Part shown: piece after piece, positions 56,627 through 64,000 of the stretch
How the letters are laid out: every line of letters starts with the position of its first letter
Position numbering within the stretch: position 1 is the first letter of the stretch
Assembly (NCBI GenBank): GCA_020637555.1
Contig: JACKKF010000013.1
Coordinates: 646,001 to 710,000, forward strand
DNA from: Rhodobacter sp.
Lineage (GTDB): Bacteria; Pseudomonadota; Alphaproteobacteria; Rhodobacterales; Rhodobacteraceae
Length of the DNA: 64,000 nucleotides
Direction of reading: 5' to 3'
Notes under the pieces: generated by a model
What the model was told of the DNA's origin: nothing
The model's database searches: none
Seen by the model: only the letters and a program-made list of their open reading frames with translations
Position numbers and translations under genes: made by a program

Positions 56627-57139
56627 ATGAGAAAGCTCTTGCCCATCCTGCTGTTGCTGGTCGGTCTCGGTGCCGGGGGGGGGATCGGTTGGGTTCTGAA
56701 ACCCCAGGCCACCCACCCCCCCGCGGTCACCGCCGGCCATGGCGAGGACAGTGGCCACCCGGCGCAGGCCGACAACCCGGGCCATGACACATCGGTCTAT
56801 CAGCCCGCGCCCGCCGATACCGAGACGGTGCGCCTGCCCAATCAGTTCGTCGTACCGGTGATCGAGAACGGGCGCGTGACCTCGATGGTGGTGATCGGCC
56901 TGGCGCTGGATCTGGCCTCGGGCCATGATTTCAACCTGGCCCGGGACGAGCCCCGCCTCAGGGCGGTGTTCCTGCAACTGCTGTTCGATCACGCGAACAT
57001 CGGCGGTTTCAACGGCATCTTCACCTCGGGCGAGGCCCTGCTGGCCCTGCGCCGCACCCTGATCGAGGCCGCCCGGCGCGAAGTGGGCCCCGAGGTTCAC
57101 GACGTTCTGATCACAGAACTGCTCAGACAGGAAAGCTGA
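56627..57139 (+). CDS. fliL: Flagellar basal body-associated protein FliL
   Basis: A 170-residue protein with one N-terminal membrane helix (residues ~5-24), a His/Gly/Pro-rich linker and a periplasmic domain ending in LIEAARREVGPEVHDVLITELLRQE. The conserved FliL layout and position at the end of the flagellar block support the call. FliL associates with the stator. The linker holds several His residues (HPPAVTAGHGEDSGHPAQADNPGHD), an unusual composition. Confidence 0.85.
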   Translation: MRKLLPILLLLVGLGAGGGIGWVLKPQATHPPAVTAGHGEDSGHPAQADNPGHDTSVYQPAPADTETVRLPNQFVVPVIENGRVTSMVVIGLALDLASGHDFNLARDEPRLRAVFLQLLFDHANIGGFNGIFTSGEALLALRRTLIEAARREVGPEVHDVLITELLRQES

Positions 57140-57166
57140 ACCCGGCGGGGGCCGGGCGCCGCGCCG

Positions 57167-57634
57167 TCAATCGCCGGCGGTCTGCACGCAATTCTGAACC
57201 ATCGACATCGCCGCGGACGAGCCGACGAGATCGGTGTGAAAGGACTGTCCGTTGACGGACACCGTCAAGTTGTTGCCGGCCCGCACGGCATTCATGATCT
57301 GCAACGAGGGGCCGAAGCTGACCTTGGTGCCGTCGCTGCTGATGGAAAAATACCAGACGCGCCCGTCGATGTTCAGTTGCGCGGGCAGGACTCCGTTGGG
57401 CCCTCGCATGTCGAAGGCCAGCAGCCAGTTTCCGCCGCCGTCCATGCCGATTGCCGTCGCGCCATCCAGCCGGTTGTGCACCGCAGCGCATCCCATGAAG
57501 CGCCCGCCGTTGGTGATCAAGGAGACCTGCCATCCCGAGACAGAGCCGACCGTCCGTTCTTCGGCGCGGGCGGGCAAGGCGGCCACGCTGGCGCAGGTTG
57601 CCATCAAGGCTATTGAAAACAAGGAATTACGCAT
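57167..57634 (-). CDS. Exported protein of unknown function (155 aa)
   Basis: A signal peptide (MRNSLFSIALMATCASVAALPARA, cleavage after ARA) precedes a small beta-rich mature domain: VGSVSGWQVSLITNGGRFMGCAAVHNR ... LAFDMRGPNG ... INGQSF-like strands and a C-terminal MVQNCVQ. Two Cys probably form a disulfide. The GWQV...FMGC...NR...LAF pattern resembles invasion-associated-locus-B-like small periplasmic proteins, but I cannot assign it firmly. It converges with fliL. Confidence 0.75.
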   Translation of the reverse strand: MRNSLFSIALMATCASVAALPARAEERTVGSVSGWQVSLITNGGRFMGCAAVHNRLDGATAIGMDGGGNWLLAFDMRGPNGVLPAQLNIDGRVWYFSISSDGTKVSFGPSLQIMNAVRAGNNLTVSVNGQSFHTDLVGSSAAMSMVQNCVQTAGD

Positions 57635-57807
57635 CACTCGGTCCTCTGTTACGCTGCGGCCACTGATACCGACCGGGCAACAGCGTAACACGAATCCGAA
57701 GAATCACGACTTGCATCCTGCCGCGCGTCCGATCCGGACCCGGGCAGACCGGAGCCCGGCGCGCCGGTCGGGCGTGCCCGATCGGGCCGACGGGGCAGCG
57801 GACAGCG

Positions 57808-57828
57808 AAAAGGGCCCCGCAGGGCCCT
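57808..57828 (-). terminator. Rho-independent terminator of carB
   Basis: On the minus strand AGGGCCC-TGCG-GGGCCCT forms a 7-bp GC stem with a 4-base loop, followed by four T residues (TTTT, 57808-57811 on this strand). It is 28 bp after the carB stop. Confidence 0.8.
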
Positions 57829-57855
57829 GTCCGGTTCGATCACCGTTTTGTCGTG

Positions 57856-60800
57856 TCAGCCTTGCAGGGTGCGCACGCCATACCCCTCGCGGCGGGCCAG
57901 CATGGCGGCGGTCGCGGCGATGGCGCCGGCCGCGGTGGTGAAATAGGGGATCTTGTCCATCAAGGCGACGCGGCGGATGTCGCGGCTGTCCTCGACCGCC
58001 TGCGCGCCTTCGGTGGTGTTGAAGACCAGGGCGATGTCGCCATTCTTCAAACGATCGACGATGTTGGGGCGCCCTTCATAGACCTTGGCGACCGGAGTTG
58101 CGGCGATGCCTTCCTGGTCCAGCCATTTCGCGGTGCCGCTGGTCGCGACGACCTCGAATCCCAGGCTGGCGAGGTCGCGCATCGCACCGGCCAGTGCCTG
58201 CGTCTTGTCAGCGTCGCGGACCGAAACGAACACCCGGCCCGTTTCCGGCAGATGCGTCCCCGCGCCCATCTGCGCCTTGAGGAACGCCAGCGCAAAGGTG
58301 CGGTCCCATCCCATCACCTCGCCGGTCGAGCGCATTTCCGGGCCCAGCAGCGTGTCCACGCCCGGGAACCGGGCAAAGGGCAGAACGGCCTCCTTGACGC
58401 TGAACCAGGGGGTGATCGGGTCGGCCAGCGTGTTCGGATCGGCCAGCGGCATCGGGCTGTCGGGGCCCACGCCAGCGGGATAGGGCGCGCGCAGCGGGAA
58501 GGCCGACATCGGTTCGCCCGCCATCAGGCGGGCCGCAATCGAGGCGATGGCGCTGTCGGTCGCCTTGGCCACGAAGGGAACGGTGCGCGAGGCGCGCGGG
58601 TTGACCTCGAGAACGTAGATCACGCCATCCTTGATCGCGAACTGCACGTTCATGAGGCCCACGACACCCAGGGCCAGGGCCATCTGCTGGGCCTGACGCT
58701 TCATCTCGTCGACCAGCGCGGGGTCCAGCGAGTGCGGCGGCAGACAGCAGGCGGAATCGCCCGAGTGGACGCCCGCTTCCTCGATATGTTCCATGATGCC
58801 CGCGACATGGACGGTCTTGCCGTCCGACAGCGCATCCACATCGACCTCGATCGCGCCGGCCAGATAGCTGTCCAGCAGCACCGGGTTCTTGCCCGAGACA
58901 TCCACCGCAGTGGTGATGTAGCGTTTCAACTGGTCCATGTCGCGCACGATTTCCATGGCGCGGCCACCCAGCACATAGGACGGGCGGATCACCAGCGGGA
59001 AGCCGATTCTCTCGGCGATCGCAATGGCTTGTGCATCCGACGATGCAATCCCGTTGATCGGCTGCTTGAGCCCCAGATCGTTCAGCAGCTTCTGGAACCG
59101 CTCGCGGTCCTCGGCCAGGTCGATCGCGTCGGGCGAGGTGCCAAGGATCGGGATGCCTTCGTCATTCAGGGCGTTCGCCAGCTTCAGCGGCGTCTGCCCG
59201 CCGAACTGGACGATGACGCCATGCAGCGTGCCGTTCGATTTTTCGACGCGCAGGATCTCCAGCACATGTTCCAGCGTCAGCGGTTCGAAATACAGCCGGT
59301 CCGAGGTGTCATAGTCGGTCGAGACGGTCTCGGGGTTGCAGTTGACCATGATCGTTTCATAGCCGGCGTCCGTCAGCGCATAGCAGGCGTGACAGCAGCA
59401 ATAGTCGAACTCGATCCCCTGGCCGATCCGGTTCGGCCCGCCGCCCAGGATCACCACCTTCTTGCGGTTCGAAGGACGCGCCTCGCATTCGATCTCGCCC
59501 ATGGCGGGCATTTCATAGGTCGAATACATATAGGGCGTCTGCGCCTCGAACTCGGCGGCGCAGGTGTCGATGCGTTTGAACACGGCGGTGACATTGGCGG
59601 CCAGACGGGCACGGCGCACGGCGGTTTCGGTCTGGCCGGTCAGCGTGGCCAGCCGCGCGTCGGTGAAGCCCATGATCTTCAGCGCGCGGATGCCGTCGGC
59701 GTCGTTGGGCAGGCCGTTCGCGCGGACTTCGGCCTCGGCGTCGACGATTTCGCGGATCCGGGCCAGGAACCAGGGGTCAAAGGCGGTGATCGCCAGGATC
59801 TCGTCATCGGTGAACCCGTGGCGCATCGCCTGGGCGATCACCCGCAGCCGGTCGGGCGTGGCCTTGGACAGGGCGGCCGAGATGGCGGCACGGTCGGGCG
59901 CGCCGGGGATGGCGATGTCATCGAACCCCGACAGACCGGTTTCCAGAGAGGCCAGCGCCTTTTGCAGCGATTCATGGATCGTGCGGCCGATCGCCATCGC
60001 TTCGCCCACGGATTTCATCGCGGTGGTGAGATCCGGTTTCGAGCCCGGGAATTTCTCGAACGCAAAGCGCGGGATCTTGGTGACGACATAGTCGATGGTC
60101 GGCTCGAAGCTGGCCGGCGTCACCTTGGTGATGTCGTTGTCCAGCTCGTCCAGCGTATAGCCCACCGCCAGTTTCGCGGCGATCTTGGCGATGGGGAAAC
60201 CCGTGGCCTTGGACGCGAGCGCCGAGGACCGCGACACGCGCGGGTTCATCTCGATCACGACCATGCGGCCGTCTTTCGGGTTGATCGCCCACTGCACGTT
60301 CGAACCGCCGGTTTCCACGCCGATCTCGCGCAGCACGGCGATCGAGCCGTTGCGCATGATCTGGTATTCCTTGTCGGTCAGCGTCAGCGCCGGGGCGACG
60401 GTGATCGAATCGCCCGTGTGCACGCCCATCGGGTCCACGTTCTCGATGGAACAGACGATGATTGCGTTGTCCGCCTTGTCGCGGACGACCTCCATCTCGT
60501 ATTCCTTCCAGCCCAGCAGGCTTTCGTCGATCAGCACCTGCGCCACCGGCGAGGCATCGAGGCCCGAGCGCACGATGGCCTCATAGTCGTCGCGGTTATA
60601 GGCCACGCCGCCCCCGGTGCCGCCCAGCGTGAAGGCAGGGCGGATGATCGCCGGCAGGCCGATGTGGTCGAGATCCGCCATCGCCTCGCGCACGCCGGCG
60701 GCGATGTCGTATTTCCCGTTCGGCAGTTTGGGCGCCGCAACGATGGTTGCCTTGGGGTTTTCCAGGCCGATGCGGTCCATCGCCTCGCGGAACAGCTTGC

Positions 60801-61185
60801 GGTCCTCGGCCATCTCGATGGCTTCGCGGTTCGCGCCGATCAGCTGCACGCCGAAGGTGTCCAGCACGCCCAGATCGGCCAGCGCCAGCGCGGTGTTCAG
60901 GCCGGTCTGCCCGCCCATCGTCGGCAGCAGTGCGTCGGGGCGCTCTTTCTCGATGATCTTGGCGACGACCTCAGGGGTGATCGGTTCGATATAGGTCGCA
61001 TCCGCAAGCTGCGGATCGGTCATGATCGTCGCCGGGTTCGAGTTGACCAGAATGACCCGGTAGCCTTCCTCGCGCAGGGCCTTGCAGGCCTGGGCACCCG
61101 AGTAGTCGAACTCGCAGGCCTGGCCAATGACGATGGGCCCCGCGCCGATGATCATGATGGATGAGATATCGGTTCTCTTCGGCAT
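57856..61185 (-). CDS. carB: Carbamoyl-phosphate synthase large subunit
   Basis: The 1109-residue protein begins MPKRTDISSIMIIGAGPIVIGQ and shows two ATP-grasp halves (first MGGQTGLNTALALADLG and LGGTGGGVAYNRDD; second VILGGGPNRIGQGIEFDYCC and VRPSYVLGGRAM) and a C-terminal methylglyoxal-synthase-like allosteric domain (FVSVRDADKTQALAGAM ... GYGVRTLQG). With CarA it makes carbamoyl phosphate from glutamine, bicarbonate and ATP for arginine and pyrimidine synthesis. carA is not in the window. A promoter lies at 61249-61276. Confidence 0.98.
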   Translation of the reverse strand: MPKRTDISSIMIIGAGPIVIGQACEFDYSGAQACKALREEGYRVILVNSNPATIMTDPQLADATYIEPITPEVVAKIIEKERPDALLPTMGGQTGLNTALALADLGVLDTFGVQLIGANREAIEMAEDRKLFREAMDRIGLENPKATIVAAPKLPNGKYDIAAGVREAMADLDHIGLPAIIRPAFTLGGTGGGVAYNRDDYEAIVRSGLDASPVAQVLIDESLLGWKEYEMEVVRDKADNAIIVCSIENVDPMGVHTGDSITVAPALTLTDKEYQIMRNGSIAVLREIGVETGGSNVQWAINPKDGRMVVIEMNPRVSRSSALASKATGFPIAKIAAKLAVGYTLDELDNDITKVTPASFEPTIDYVVTKIPRFAFEKFPGSKPDLTTAMKSVGEAMAIGRTIHESLQKALASLETGLSGFDDIAIPGAPDRAAISAALSKATPDRLRVIAQAMRHGFTDDEILAITAFDPWFLARIREIVDAEAEVRANGLPNDADGIRALKIMGFTDARLATLTGQTETAVRRARLAANVTAVFKRIDTCAAEFEAQTPYMYSTYEMPAMGEIECEARPSNRKKVVILGGGPNRIGQGIEFDYCCCHACYALTDAGYETIMVNCNPETVSTDYDTSDRLYFEPLTLEHVLEILRVEKSNGTLHGVIVQFGGQTPLKLANALNDEGIPILGTSPDAIDLAEDRERFQKLLNDLGLKQPINGIASSDAQAIAIAERIGFPLVIRPSYVLGGRAMEIVRDMDQLKRYITTAVDVSGKNPVLLDSYLAGAIEVDVDALSDGKTVHVAGIMEHIEEAGVHSGDSACCLPPHSLDPALVDEMKRQAQQMALALGVVGLMNVQFAIKDGVIYVLEVNPRASRTVPFVAKATDSAIASIAARLMAGEPMSAFPLRAPYPAGVGPDSPMPLADPNTLADPITPWFSVKEAVLPFARFPGVDTLLGPEMRSTGEVMGWDRTFALAFLKAQMGAGTHLPETGRVFVSVRDADKTQALAGAMRDLASLGFEVVATSGTAKWLDQEGIAATPVAKVYEGRPNIVDRLKNGDIALVFNTTEGAQAVEDSRDIRRVALMDKIPYFTTAAGAIAATAAMLARREGYGVRTLQG

Positions 61186-61571
61186 GTCGGACCCCGTGCG
61201 TGCATGGGCGCGCCGGTCCCCCGCGGGGCAGCGCGCAAATTGAGCCGGGTTATAGCCAGCGCCCGAACCGGCGCAAGCCCCGAAACAACATTCAGGGGTC
61301 TGTGCGGCGCCGCGCGCCGGTTGGCCGGCCGGTGCCAGTGGGCAGAGTCAGGGTGTCTTTCGCCGTGGCGCCGGTCCGCAGATGCCGATGGTTTGCGGAG
61401 GGCTGCCTTTCAGGCGGCAATCGGCATCCCGGTCGCCCTGATCCCTCGTTTCAAGACGACCGCCCGTGCTGCCGCTGCGCCCGGTGTCTACCCGTCCCGG
61501 CATGGCGCAGGCACGCAAGGGCCATATCGAATCGCCGCGCGGGGCGGCGGGCACCGCACCCGCGCGCACCC
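61186..61571. other. Gene-free interval between carB and the GS-family gene
   Basis: These 386 bp contain a promoter-like pair for carB (61249-61276) and several GC-rich inverted repeats near the middle (for example GCGCCGCGCGCCGG around 61306). No family-like ORF, tRNA or riboswitch was recognised. The longer frames crossing it are extensions of shadows from the neighbouring genes. Confidence 0.6.
61249..61276 (-). promoter_or_regulatory. Candidate promoter of carB
   Basis: On the minus strand TTGCGC (61271-61276) and TATAAC (61249-61254) are separated by 16 bp, with the -10 about 63 bp before the carB ATG. The -10 matches consensus at five of six positions, and the -35 matches at three. 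Confidence 0.5.
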
Positions 61572-62930
61572 TCAGGCCCGTTCGAACCCGCGCCTGAGGT
61601 CCCAGTCGGTGACGGCCCGGTCGGCTTCGGCGATTTCCCAGCGGGCGGCATGGACGTAATGGTCGACCACCGCATCGCCCAGCGCGGCCCGCAACCAATC
61701 CGAGGTTGCGGCGATCTCGCAGGCCTCGCGCAGGGTTGCGGGCACTTCGCGCGCGTCCGTGGCGGCGTAAAGATCGCCGCTGTGCGCCGGTTCCAGCGCA
61801 AGGCCCTGTTCGATCCCGGCGAGACCGGCGGCCAGAAGCGCCGCGAACGCCAGATAGGGGTTCAGGTCCGCCCCGCCGATCCGGCATTCCACCCGCACCC
61901 CGCCCGTGCCGGCGCCGCAGACGCGGAAGCCTGCGGTGCGATTGTCCACCGACCACACGGCCTTTGTCGGTGCGAACAGGCCCGGGCAGAACCGTTTGTA
62001 GCTGTTCACATAGGGCGCCAGGAACAGGGTGATCTCGCGCGCATGGGCCAATTGCCCGGCAAGAAAGCGCCGCATCGTTTCCGACATGCCCAGCGGTGCC
62101 GCCGCATCGCGAAAGGCAGGCTGTCCATCCGCGCCCCACAGGGACTGATGCACATGCGAGGACGACCCGGCGCGGTCTGTCGCGTATTTCGCCATGAAGG
62201 TGACGGACTTGCCCTGCGCGTGGGCGATTTCCTTGGTGGCGGTCTTGGTGATGACGTGATTGTCGGCGGTGCGCAGGGCGTCGGCATAGCGGATGTTGAC
62301 CTCGGCCTGCCCCGCCTCGGCCTCGCCCTTGGTGTTCTCGACCGGGATCCCCGCGCCGTGCAACCCGTTGCGCAAGGCCCGCATCAGGGGCTCTTCCTTG
62401 GTGGTCTGGAAGACGTGATAATCCTCGTTATAGCCCGCGACGGGCCTGAGCTGAACCGGCCCCGCGTCGCGCAGCGCGTCATACGGGGTGTCAAAGACAA
62501 AGAACTCCAGCTCGCTGGCCATCATCGCCTCGAATCCCATGGCTCGGGCACGCGCCACCTGCCGCTTCAGGATCGCGCGCGGCGATTGGGCAATCTCGGC
62601 ATGCGTCACGGGGTGCAGCAGGTCGCACAGCACCAGCGCCGTGCCCGCCAGCCAGGGCAGGGGCCTGAGCGTCGCCAGATCGGGTTTCATCAGATAGTCG
62701 CCATACCCCTTGTCCCACCCGGCAGCGGCATAGCCGGGCACGGGGGTCATCTCCATGTCCACGGTCAGCAGGTAGTCGCAGCAATGCGTTTCCTCCCAGC
62801 CGTGTGCGAGGAAATGCGCGGCGTGGAACCGCTTGCCCATCAGGCGACCCTGCATGTCCACCGCGGCGGCGACCACCGTGTCGATGGCGTCCTGGTCAAA
62901 TGCCTCTTGCAACCGTTCCAACGTCCACAT
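61572..62930 (-). CDS. Glutamine synthetase family protein (type III-like/PuuA-like ligase)
   Basis: The 452-residue protein carries the glutamine synthetase catalytic layout: ASELEFFVFDTPYD (near residue 140), GAGIPVENTKGEAEAGQAEVNI, SSSHVHQSLW (near 250), an NSYKRFCPGLFAPTK block and ECRIGGADLNPYLAFA. The N-terminal part and absence of a GlnA adenylylation Tyr motif resemble gamma-glutamyl-polyamine synthetase and related ligases. The acceptor amine is unknown. A neighbouring N-formylglutamate amidohydrolase-like gene suggests an amine or amino-acid catabolic role. Confidence 0.9.
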   Translation of the reverse strand: MWTLERLQEAFDQDAIDTVVAAAVDMQGRLMGKRFHAAHFLAHGWEETHCCDYLLTVDMEMTPVPGYAAAGWDKGYGDYLMKPDLATLRPLPWLAGTALVLCDLLHPVTHAEIAQSPRAILKRQVARARAMGFEAMMASELEFFVFDTPYDALRDAGPVQLRPVAGYNEDYHVFQTTKEEPLMRALRNGLHGAGIPVENTKGEAEAGQAEVNIRYADALRTADNHVITKTATKEIAHAQGKSVTFMAKYATDRAGSSSHVHQSLWGADGQPAFRDAAAPLGMSETMRRFLAGQLAHAREITLFLAPYVNSYKRFCPGLFAPTKAVWSVDNRTAGFRVCGAGTGGVRVECRIGGADLNPYLAFAALLAAGLAGIEQGLALEPAHSGDLYAATDAREVPATLREACEIAATSDWLRAALGDAVVDHYVHAARWEIAEADRAVTDWDLRRGFERA

Positions 62931-62979
62931 GCGCCGCCCTTTCCGTGCCTTGACAGCCGCCGGGGGTGACGACCCCGCG

Positions 62980-63792
62980 CTATCCCGTCCTTGCCAGTGC
63001 CTCGGCCAGAACCGGCGCCAGCCGGTCCGCCATGTCCGCCTGTTGCGCCGGGGTCGCGATCAGGTCGTTGCGCACCTCGAGCATGGTGTTCGACAACCGC
63101 ATCGGCACGGCATGCAGGCGGATGGTATGCGTCACATCCCCCTGGGCCGAGTAGGGCTCGTTCAGGCGGGTGTCCAATCCGCACCCCGTCGCGGCCGCGA
63201 TGACGGCCAGGCTCAGGCGCGTGTCGTCGTCATGGATCACGCCGAATTCCACCGCGCGCCGGGTGCCCATGTAGACCGGGGTGAAGGAATGCACCGCGAT
63301 CAGCACCGGCCTGCGACCCAGCGCGACCAGTCGCGCGATCTCGGCGTGCAGACTGGCGTGAAACGGCACGCAAACCGCCTGGACGCGAGCCAGCCGCGCG
63401 GCGGGGGTCAGGGCGCTGTTGCCGGGAATGTCGTGCACCTCGGACCGGGGGGGCATGGCGCCGGGATGATCGGGCGCGCGATTCAGGTCGTAGACCAGCC
63501 TGGACAGCGGGGCATGCACCAGGATCGCGCCGCCCGTCGCAGGGGCCAGTCTTTCGGCAAGCCCCCGGGCCAGCCCCAGCGCGCCGATATCCCAGGCGGC
63601 GTGCGAGCGGCGCGTGACCTCGTCGATTCCCAGGTCGCCGCCCAGGTCCGGATGCTCCAGCGCCAGGGTGTTCGATCCGTGTTCGCAGATCAGCACCAGC
63701 CCGGCCGGCTGTTCGCCGCGACCGGGCGTGCCATCGGCCAGCCAGTGTTCGACATGGGCGGAAAACAGGGGGGCGGGGTGCGCGGTGCTCAT
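62980..63792 (-). CDS. N-formylglutamate amidohydrolase family protein
   Basis: A 270-residue protein with the family blocks LVLICEHGSNTLA (near residue 32), RSHAAWDIGALGLARGLAERL, APLSRLVYDLNRAP, PVLIAVHSFTPVYMG and a C-terminal VRNDLIATPAQQADMADRL. HutG2-type enzymes release formate from N-formylglutamate in histidine breakdown. Without other hut genes nearby, a different N-acyl amide may be the substrate. It precedes the GS-family gene by 49 bp, probably in one operon. Confidence 0.85.
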   Translation of the reverse strand: MSTAHPAPLFSAHVEHWLADGTPGRGEQPAGLVLICEHGSNTLALEHPDLGGDLGIDEVTRRSHAAWDIGALGLARGLAERLAPATGGAILVHAPLSRLVYDLNRAPDHPGAMPPRSEVHDIPGNSALTPAARLARVQAVCVPFHASLHAEIARLVALGRRPVLIAVHSFTPVYMGTRRAVEFGVIHDDDTRLSLAVIAAATGCGLDTRLNEPYSAQGDVTHTIRLHAVPMRLSNTMLEVRNDLIATPAQQADMADRLAPVLAEALARTG

Positions 63793-63800
63793 GCCGCCGA

Positions 63801-63819
63801 GGGTGAGCGCCCCTCACCC
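63801..63819. other. Hairpin in the 5' region of the amidohydrolase gene
   Basis: GGGTGAG and CTCACCC form a perfect 7-bp stem with a 5-base loop, nine bases upstream of the ATG at 63792. It lies between the amidohydrolase start and the 3' end of the preceding minus-strand gene. It could terminate that gene or affect translation. No T-run follows on either strand. Confidence 0.5.
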
Positions 63820-63842
63820 GGCTGTCAAGCGTCAATGCCCCC

Positions 63843-64000
63843 TTAAGGCATTGTTCCAAATTGCACAAATGCCGGGAAAAGCGCCACTGCGGCGCCTGCC
63901 ATGGCCAGCGACGCGCCAAAGGGCACACGCCCCAGCCGGGTCAGGGGGCGGCGCCTGCGTCCGGCACGCAGGCCGGCCAGCACGAGCGCGGTCAAAGCCC
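63843..64000 (-). CDS. 3' fragment of a membrane protein, possibly A24-family prepilin peptidase
   Basis: On the minus strand the frame is open from the window edge to a TAA at 63843-63845. The visible 51 residues include ALTALVLAGLRAG, a basic RRRRP stretch, then RVPFGASLAMAGAAVALFPAFV and a short tail. The V-P-F-G-x2-L-A motif before the last helix is characteristic of the C-terminal end of type IV prepilin peptidases (PilD/TadV). With so little sequence the family call is tentative. The rest lies outside the window. Confidence 0.5.
   Translation of the reverse strand, partial: ALTALVLAGLRAGRRRRPLTRLGRVPFGASLAMAGAAVALFPAFVQFGTMP

Noticed and set aside
57853..61164. 1103-residue plus-strand ORF opposite carB
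   Set aside because: It mirrors carB codon for codon, has no recognisable domain, is rich in Arg, His and Gly, and follows from GC-rich codon choice. Kept only as a low-interest statistical remark.

Overview
The window is a GC-rich, gene-dense chromosomal segment of an alphaproteobacterium, almost certainly from the Rhodobacteraceae (Rhodobacterales). The pointers are a COQ9-family protein, the Hsp20/DUF1150 pair, a UbiK-type BMFP protein, ald and trxB each divergent from an Lrp/AsnC regulator, purE-purK, and a roseobacter-like flagellar block (flgBC-fliE-fliQ-flgFGAH-fliL). No rRNA, tRNA, CRISPR array or insertion sequence was found. About 70 protein genes are supported. Only one gene-free gap exceeds 300 bases (61186-61571, upstream of carB).

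Layout. 1-2394: 3' part of a TRAP-type large permease with a long soluble C-terminal tail. 2530-4543: accA, a GNAT acetyltransferase and a DUF1772-like membrane protein. 8308-4547 (minus): ftsE-ftsX-acyltransferase, TfoX-like protein, small c-type cytochrome, PPOX-fold flavoprotein. 8442-13793: zinc-ribbon membrane protein, dgkA, ubiK, lgt-midA-pgeF (overlapping), a tiny conserved-looking ORF and an aquaporin. 13801-16531 (minus): dnaX-ybaB-recR. 16611-17773 (minus): two exported proteins that look like tandem paralogues. 17957-21406: quinone oxidoreductase, COQ9, rpsU, glycosyltransferase. 21427-26254: two regulator/target pairs (lrp/ald and lrp/trxB) around an unrecognised exported protein. 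26406-32440: NUDIX, two alpha/beta hydrolases, a membrane protein, an amidase and a UbiH-type hydroxylase. 32454-40953: hrpB, a DUF3108 protein, meaB, rpmB, recO, purD, xseA.

The most unusual locus is at 40950-45778: a MarR regulator, a 1064-residue protein fusing a cobalamin/Fe-S reductive dehalogenase to an FMN/NAD/[2Fe-2S] reductase, and a luciferase-like flavin oxidoreductase, all on the minus strand. The fusion carries its own electron-supply chain, has no TAT signal, and keeps the Tyr-Lys-Arg set known from cytoplasmic catabolic RdhA. It therefore looks like a NAD(P)H-driven, self-sufficient dehalogenase. A MarR-type palindrome lies just upstream of the regulator.

45848-51193 holds purK-purE, a THUMP methyltransferase, two exported orphan proteins, a YdcH-like protein, Hsp20 and DUF1150. 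51213-57139 is the flagellar block, with fliI divergent from flgB-flgC-fliE-fliQ-flgF-flgG-flgA-flgH-fliL. 57167-64000 (minus) carries an exported orphan protein, carB, a glutamine synthetase-family ligase, an N-formylglutamate amidohydrolase-family protein and the 3' end of a possible prepilin peptidase. Three copies of a hairpin-linked dispersed repeat lie in intergenic gaps.
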